The notes beneath the pieces are model-generated. The model saw only the letters and a program-made list of their open reading frames with translations. It was not told the DNA's origin and made no database searches. Positions 7,478 to 13,340 of a stretch of DNA of 13,340 nucleotides are shown here, in pieces. Every line of letters begins with the position of its first letter. Position 1 is the first letter of the stretch. The position numbers were made by a program, and so were the translations under genes. The DNA is from Entamoeba invadens IP1 (lineage: Eukaryota > Evosea > Mastigamoebida > Endamoebidae). The DNA lies in NCBI RefSeq assembly GCF_000330505.1, contig NW_004191848.1, positions 31,818 through 45,157 on the forward strand. The letters run 5' to 3'.

Positions 7478-8457
7478 TTGTGTAGTGATTGTGTGTAATA
7501 TAAATTAAAAATATAATTAAATTAACATATTTAATATAATTATTGCAATTGAAACCTTTAAAAATAAAATACAATAGGGGAAAATAAGGGGATGCTAGAA
7601 AAATGATGTTCGCTTCTTTTGGTTATTTTTAAAACAAAAAATGATATGTACAAAAATGAATATTCTTAATACTTCTAAAGGTTTGATTGATTTAATGTTT
7701 TTTATTTTTATAACCAAAAGTATAAAACCACAACATTTTTTGTTGAATAATCGACTGTTCATATTTAGGACGGAAGTATTTTCAAGGTATTTTGTAAATT
7801 GTTTATTTTAAAATAATCAACACTTTTTTGTAAATTTATTTTATAAAACAAAAAAATATAAAATATTATACTAATTAAAATAATTTATTTTTTTAATTAC
7901 TTTGATATAAACAAATAAAATAATAGTTAAATATAGTGTAATTGGGATTGTAAAGTAGTAAAATCAGTAAAAATAATGATAAAACACAACCAATAAACAA
8001 AAGATGTAATAAAGTTGTTGTATAGTTACTGGAAAATTATATTTACTATAAATTAATGAAATATAACAAATTTCAAAAAGGATTATTGATAAACATTGAA
8101 ACGTTTTGTTTCATTATTATTAATTTAACGGTTTTAATCATAATTGGTAAAATAATAGTTTAATCAACATTAAAAAAGAATTACGTGGTTAAAAAGGCGA
8201 CTTGTTGTCTATTTTTATCACTATGATATCAATTGTGTTTGAACCTAATGAATGATCTTGATTGTTTATTCGATGTCTTTACCTGAACGAAGATGTTTTT
8301 ACAAATCATACGAACAAAAAAATTGAAACAAAAAATGATGAAACCACTTGCTTTTGACTTGACTAAAGTTCAACCACCCCTTAAAATTAATCAATTTTTA
8401 ACATCCATTTTTTTAAACCGGAGTCCGATTTAAAAACCATTTCTTTTAAAATTTTTC
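7478..8457. other. Long AT-rich stretch with nothing recognised
   Basis: About 980 bases between the secreted-protein gene and the pogo-like relic. Frames on both strands are short and of low complexity. Slightly richer sequence at 8185-8300 and 8370-8440 gave no protein-like reading and no inverted repeat matching the far side of the transposase relic. Confidence 0.5.
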
Positions 8458-9531
8458 ATGAACAGGTGGCCTTTTGTTATGACAGCGTTTCCGAACAACA
8501 ACAAAAAGATTTTCAAAACAAAAAAAAAATGTTCCTTTATAACTTTTCTCGAAAAATGGTTTGGTACAATTAAAAAACATAGCGTTCAAACGTTAATGTT
8601 AGCCATAAAACATAAACGTGTTACTGGTGTTGTGCTTGTTAAAGGAAGAAAGAGAGATTTAACCAACGACCAATTCAGAGAAATAAAGGGACTTGTTGTC
8701 GGAAAAAGTAATAAAACCCGTAGAATTGGGTTTTTATTTAGAAAAAAGTTTGAAATAAATTTTGAAACACAAAACTTGCACAAAAACGAGTAAAATTAAA
8801 GGTATTAAGAAGGTGATTGCCCAAAAAATGGAAGCGGAAAAGGCAAGGGTTGATTCTCATGAAGTTAAAAAATGGATGACTAGTTTAAAGGTAAAAATTG
8901 ACGGAAAAAAAGCCGAACTCATCTTTAACCTTGGTAGAATTAGGTTTTCTGATTGGGTGGATTCGAAGTCAAAAATGGTGTATGCTTCGATACAAACCGG
9001 TTCTGCTGTCTACAACGACGTAGAAATATCTGACAAAAGAATCAGCATGCTTTGTTGTTTTTGCCTTGATGGCACACAACTGCAACCACTTGTTATAACA
9101 ACGAGAGTGTCAATCGATGACACTTTGGTTGCCTCCATCAAAAGTTGAGCTTTGGTCTGTTCTCGATTAAGTGGCTTTCTTAATGCCTGTCTTTTCAAAA
9201 AGTGGGTTTACGAGATCTTAGTTCCGTCCATTAAATCGAAGAAAGAAAAATTGGGATTAAGAATAGATACAAAGTCTTTCTTAATTATTAATGGATTTTC
9301 AGGACATTTCAATGAAGAAGTCACTTGTTTGTTTTCACAAAATTACATTGATGTTATTCCTCTTGTTCCCCACACATCTCACTTTACACAGCCTTTGGAT
9401 TTGGGAAATTTTGGGATTCAAAACAGATTTCTACAAAACAAAAACAATTTGTTGGGATCTTTTTAAATCAAAGAAAAGAAACTTTTCAAAAATTCAAAAA
9501 TGATCTTTTTATTTGCAATGATGATTTATAA
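8458..9531 (+). pseudogene. pogo-like (Tc1/mariner superfamily) transposase relic
   Basis: Frame one covers 8458-8793 and carries a basic DNA-binding segment (GRKRDLTNDQFREIKGLVV). Frame two takes over at 8762-8790 and runs to 9466, broken by TGA at 9146-9148. A last frame change near 9440 adds FLNQRKETFQKFKNDLF and stops at 9529-9531. The DDE_1 landmarks are in order: EKARVDSHEVKKWMTSL, then IFNLGRIRF (where NLDE is expected), LIINGFSGHF (where LILDGHSSH is expected), and PHTSHFTQPLDLGNFG. The first catalytic Asp is Gly (8933-8935) and the second is Asn (9290-9292). The third, in QPLD, is kept, with 35 residues between it and the second position. With frameshifts, a stop and two missing catalytic residues it cannot be active. 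Confidence 0.87.
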
Positions 9532-9741
9532 AAAAATTTTAAAATTTATGAGATTAGATGAAAAAGAATTAATTTAATCCATTCATGGAGTAGTATATAA
9601 ATCGTGCCGATTTCGGACACTTTTTTGAAATCCTCAATTTTCACAATTTTGTCGCTTCGCTCCGTCTTTTAGGTTTAAATATTTTTGGGTTATTTTTTAT
9701 TAGTTATTTTAAAGTGATAATTTTAATTTTTTTCTTTTTAA
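9532..9741. other. Junction between the pogo-like relic and the DNA polymerase relic
   Basis: A/T-rich, except for two GC-richer islands: CCGATTTCGG at 9607-9616 (4-base arms around TT) and GTCGCTTCGCTCCGTC at 9651-9666. These could mark an old element edge or a promoter. No matching inverted copy occurs elsewhere in the window, and no TATA or initiator match is clear before ATG 9742. Confidence 0.35.
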
Positions 9742-10843
9742 ATGACCACTACTCAAAAATACTTGAAAAAGCATTTTCACAAATTTACTAATACTTATTC
9801 CAAGAAGAAATTTTGGATTGTTTTAGGATTAAAAATTAAATTATTTAATTAGCATATACTAATATTTTAAATAAAGAATGCAGAAAAGAATTATTGAATA
9901 TGAGTATCGAATCTAGAAATGTTTATTTTGAACTTAGAAGAAAATTAGATACTTAAATTAAAAATTATCAAAAAACAATTGTAAAATTAGAGCAACCATT
10001 TTTGAGAATAGTATTTGATAAAATAAATAAAACTGATAAACAAACTTTTGGATTGATTAATAAAAAAGCCTCAACAATTAAAGTTATTGACGATGCAAAA
10101 ATTCAAAAAAACTTAATAAAAAGAATTTAGAATGGAGTTTAAAACATAATACTGAAATAGACGATGAAGCAATATCTCATAAACATTACAATTATGTTAA
10201 TGAACAACTTAAGAATGAAAGAGAAAACGAATACATGATTAATAATTATGATAATATAAAAAATAATTTAGAATGGAATTTAAATAAAAATATTGAACAA
10301 AAATATGAAGATGAAAACAGAGATCAAATTTATGATGAATATCAATTATACAAACTATTAATAAATGATAATGGATATAAAACTAAATATAAAACAATAG
10401 GCGTAACATATGACATAGATAACAATAAAATTCATGATGATTTTAATTGTAAATTTGAAGAGAAATTAAGACGAATTAATATGATTAGACAGTTCTTTAA
10501 TCATTTAATTGAAAAACTAGATTCAACAGCAAATTTAGTTTATAAATTTAGATTTGCTGATACTACTTGGAAGACATATATGTTAAATTCTAAAGAAAAT
10601 ATAGATGAATTTCTTAAATCAATATCAAACGAAACTCTTGGATTATATAATCAATCCGAAATTGAAAACAGTTCAGATTCTGCATTTTATGTTCAACATG
10701 AAGTTCCAGAACCTTTATTTATTACAGAATTAATAATTGAAGAATATGATTATAAAACGAAATTAATGAATATCAAAATAATGGTGCTGCATTCTTTTCT
10801 TATCATTATACAGAAGAATTTAAATGTTTCTCTAAATATTTAA
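9742..10843 (+). pseudogene. DNA polymerase relic, N-terminal extension
   Basis: ATG 9742 opens MTTTQKYLKKHFHKFTNTYS and stops at TAG 9850-9852. The reading continues in another frame from 9849 to 10127 with one TAA at 9954, then in a third frame from 10091 to TAA 10841-10843. That last piece, about 250 codons, contains an in-frame ATG at 10235 that would give a 202-residue product, but it is only a slice of the larger gene. The sequence is rich in Asn, Lys, Asp, Ile and Tyr, with no motif I can name. Long N-terminal extensions occur in Polinton-type polymerases, and this one is assigned by continuity with the exonuclease part downstream. Confidence 0.6.
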
Positions 10844-11403
10844 AAATAGCACAAATACTTGATTCTCTTAGTGTTGAAAATGGAAAGATAAGATCAGAAT
10901 TAAATAATAATTGTTTAATATATGCTTTTCAACAAACTAAAATAGATGAGAAAATTATTGATTTATATAGTGTTCATTGTTGTTCAAGATATCAGAAAAT
11001 TAAATTGATAAATAAAGTTTCAAAATCATGTAATATTAGAATTCAAATAAAACGTGAAGAATTAAAGCGTAAAGATCATGCTAATACAATAATGAAATAT
11101 ATAGGATCAGATAATGAAGAAGCTACTGAAATTAGTATGTATTTATTCAGAGATGTTAATATAAAGGGTGATCATTATTTCTTAGATGTTGATATTCCTA
11201 TTACTCCATTTTATCTTAAGAATAGAGTTGAAATGAATAAATGGGCATTAGATCACAAGAAACCAATTGAATCTATGTTTAATAAACAAAAAAGGAAAGG
11301 AAATTCATATTTAATCAATCCAGGAGCTAAATCCAATATAAATATATGAACTTATTTTTATATTAGAGATAACAATGGTTTTAAACCATATTCACTTAGT
11401 GAT
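10756..11403 (+). pseudogene. DNA polymerase relic, region before the exonuclease domain
   Basis: After a frame change at 10756-10840 the frame is open to TGA 11347-11349 and continues in the same frame beyond it (TYFYIRDNNGFKPYSL). It includes LNNNCLIYAFQQTKIDEKII, resembling the N-C-L-I-Y-A stretch seen upstream of the exonuclease domain in Entamoeba and Polinton polymerases. It ends with FLDVDIPITPFYLKNRVE. The TGA probably replaced a Trp or similar codon. A start at 11005 is only a TTG codon and should be ignored. No catalytic motif lies in this part. Confidence 0.6.
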
Positions 11404-12117
11404 GTGCTTCATCTACCATCTGATTTATCTGATTATGTTAAACAATCAATCGAATCATTAGATTATCTAGATTTCGAAGTTGAACCAATAACAATGGAAA
11501 AAACCACGGAACTAGATAAAAAATTTAAGTCCAAAAACTATATTTACTATTATGCACATTTCGAAGCTAGCACACAAGGAATTCATAACGCATATTGTGT
11601 TGCTTATTCTAAACGAAATTCATTTCAAATTTCATGTAAATACGGAAACGAATGTGTAGAAGACTTCTTATCTGATTTAGATAACATCAGTTGTTTACTT
11701 TCATAATTTGAAATATGATTCGTGTTTCTTAGCAAAATATGGAATTGAGACATGTATTAAGAAAGATGGAAAAATATGAAAATGAAACTAAATTATCACG
11801 AAAAAAGAATTGTTTTGAAAGATAGTTATTCAATGTTTTTAAATAAGTTATCAGATTTTCCTAAAATGTTTGATTTATCTAATATTCAAAAAGAATTATA
11901 TCCTTATAATTACTACAACGTAGATATAATTCAAAATAAGGTTGGAATAAATTCAGAAGCTGGTGAAAATGAATCTCAAAAATGGAATAAAGAACAATAT
12001 GAATTATTTAAAGAGAATATATCCAAAATCAATAATTGTTTGGTGGATAAAGACAAGTTCTATATGAGATTATATTGTATATTCTCCTGTTGTCAAGACG
12101 TTAGAATATTTAAATAA
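11404..12117 (+). pseudogene. DNA polymerase relic, 3'-5' exonuclease domain
   Basis: YYYAHFEAST (about 11542-11571) corresponds to the ExoI motif, where D-F-E is expected. The Asp is His here (CAT at 11557-11559) and the Glu is kept. After a frame change at 11700, FHNLKYDS preserves the ExoII N-x-x-Y-D motif. After another change at 11776 comes RIVLKDSYSMFLNKLSDFPK and KELYPYNYYNVD, both typical of protein-primed polymerases. CCQDVRIFK marks ExoIII, where the expected Tyr four residues before the Asp is Ser. The domain would normally proofread. With the ExoI Asp and ExoIII Tyr replaced, and with the frame broken, proofreading would be lost. Confidence 0.85.
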
Positions 12118-13340
12118 AATCATATTAAATTCCGAAATAATAATTTGAAAAGTTTAAATATAGATGTTGACAACTTTATTAGTATATCTGCTTTAGCTAA
12201 TCACTATTTCAAATTACATGTTTACACACAAATTCCAAACTTAATGCAATATTCTGGGAAAGTTAGAGAATTTATATAGGGTGCAGTATATGGAAGTAGA
12301 AATATGTGTAGAGATAATATTAAACAACATGTTACTAAAGATTCAAATGATTATGACTCATGTTCATTATATCCTATCGCTATACATATGCTAAAACTAG
12401 CATCTGGAAAACCTATATTTATCCCACAAGAAACCTGTAATAAAACTATATTAAATCACTTAATGTTAGAACAACAATTAGAACCAACAAATGAACGTTA
12501 TATATCAGCATTTATTGTAGATATAGAAATAACCAAAGTTAACAAACATTTACATTTTCCAATTATAACTAAGAAAGATAAAAAAGGTAATCATAATGTT
12601 AATGAATGTTGTACAATGAGAGTAGATAATATTATGCTTGAAGATATGATTAACTTTCAACAAATAGAGTTTAATATTATTAGAAAATATTATTGGACTG
12701 GATGTAAATCTAATATGTTTTGTAACGAGATTGAAAAGATAAACAATTTAAGATTTAAACTTAAAAAAGAAGGTAATCCGTTACAAAATAATTATAAATT
12801 ATTGATGAATAGTTCATATGGAAAAACGATTCAAAAACCAATTAAAATTTAATTGGTTTACAAATATATCAATAATAAAGGAAAATGCGATTCAAATAGA
12901 TATCTTAAAAAGAACTTTACATTAGTTAAATCTATGTATTACATATCAGATAATATCAGATGTTATGAAACAAATAAACCATTTGATGACTTCTATGTTC
13001 CAAATCTTAAAAGGTGTACAAATATTAAGTATGAGTAAAATAACAATGAATAAAGTCGAATAATTAAATGAAGATTTAAATTTTGATATATATTATCAAG
13101 ACACTGATAGTATGCATATATACAAATATAAGATCGAACTATTAAAAAAATATAAAAAGAAATATATGGTAAAACATTAAGAGGAGGTGAATTAAAACAA
13201 TTCCATCCAGATTTTGATGAATTATCTGGAGATGTATATTCAAAAGAATCTTTTTTCTTTGGAAAGAAAGCTTATATTGATGTATTAACAAACCAGAATA
13301 AAGAACACTCTTTACATCTAAAATTAAAAGTAATTCTAAA
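12118..13340 (+). pseudogene. DNA polymerase relic, polymerase domain (palm, fingers), partial
   Basis: Reading continues through TAA 12115 and TAG 12277-12279 with SISALANHYFKLHVYTQIPN and EFI then GAVYGSRN, the linker to the polymerase domain. Motif A is DYDSCSLYP (12349-12375), with the catalytic Asp and SLYP intact. Motif B is KLLMNSSYGK (12796-12825), matching Kx3NSxYG. TAA 12850-12852 and a frame change near 13013-13035 precede motif C, YYQDTDSMHIY (13091-13123), with both Asp intact. After a further change near 13170 come ELKQFHPDFDELSGDVYSKE and FFFGKKAYIDVL, matching the conserved segments after motif C including the K-x-Y motif. The frame is open at 13340, so the thumb end lies outside the window. 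Confidence 0.92.

Larger units (their letters stand above)
9742..13340 (+). pseudogene. Protein-primed family B DNA polymerase relic (Polinton/Maverick type), runs off the right edge
   Basis: A single gene of roughly 1,200 codons can be followed through the right quarter of the window, with exonuclease and polymerase motifs in the expected order. In-frame stops occur at 9954, 11347, 12115, 12277, 12850 and 13061. Frame changes occur near 9849, 10091-10127, 10756-10840, 11700, 11776, 13013-13035 and 13160-13178. The family (DNA_pol_B_2) replicates linear elements from a protein primer and is the hallmark of Polinton/Maverick transposons; related polymerases are known in Entamoeba. No integrase, protease, ATPase or capsid gene is seen here, but the window ends inside the gene. 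GC is lower than in the other relics. Subparts follow. Confidence 0.92.

Noticed and set aside
8410..9620. Terminal inverted repeats for the pogo-like relic, using GGAGTCCGATTT (left) and CCGATTTCGGACAC (right).
   Set aside because: Only GTCCGA matches in inverted orientation, which is expected by chance.
11690..11790. Programmed ribosomal frameshifting in the exonuclease domain.
   Set aside because: No slippery heptamer with a stable downstream structure is evident, and the frame is lost again within 80 bases along with nearby stops.
9742..13340. Reassigned stop codons (alternative genetic code) to explain the interrupted polymerase.
   Set aside because: All three stop codons occur and at least seven true frame changes are also present, mostly near A or T runs. 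Decay explains both; a code change would not. The 6804-7355 gene ends normally.
1..13340. tRNA, rRNA, CRISPR arrays or prokaryotic operon signals.
   Set aside because: No cloverleaf-like segment, conserved rRNA block or spaced direct repeats were seen; the coding style is eukaryotic.

Overview
This is a very AT-rich eukaryotic window. It looks like an Entamoeba genome, most likely E. invadens or a close relative. The evidence is the intron-less compact coding, an exact copy of the Entamoeba initiator consensus (AAAAATTCA) just upstream of one ATG, and the mix of hAT, Tc1/mariner, pogo-like and protein-primed DNA polymerase relics known from that genus. The species call is inference; no rRNA, tRNA or marker gene is present to confirm it.

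The window is almost entirely a graveyard of mobile elements. From 52 to about 2771 (minus) lies a hAT-family transposase broken by many stops and frame changes but readable from N-terminus to C-terminal dimerisation region. At 3062-3360 (plus) is the DNA-binding N-terminus of a Tc1/mariner-type transposase. From 4183 to 6397 two ~50-bp inverted repeats flanked by TA define a 2.2-kb element. Inside it are a 229-bp MITE (4586-4814) and an unusually GC-rich broken gene of unknown identity (5505-5874).

The only gene that looks intact is at 6804-7355 (minus). It encodes a 183-residue secreted, cysteine-containing protein with a signal peptide and a hydrophobic C-terminus, and has a palindrome and a short tandem repeat upstream. 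Downstream, 8458-9531 (plus) is a pogo-like transposase relic in which two of the three catalytic aspartates are replaced. From 9742 to the right edge (plus) runs a protein-primed family B DNA polymerase of the Polinton/Maverick type. It carries about thirteen lesions but all three polymerase catalytic motifs are still readable; it continues beyond the window.

There is no operon or pathway here. The parts are related by insertion and decay, not by shared function. I found no clear undescribed system. The best leads are the gene carried inside the TA-flanked inverted-repeat element, the three-fold cysteine architecture of the secreted protein, and the uneven decay pattern of the polymerase.
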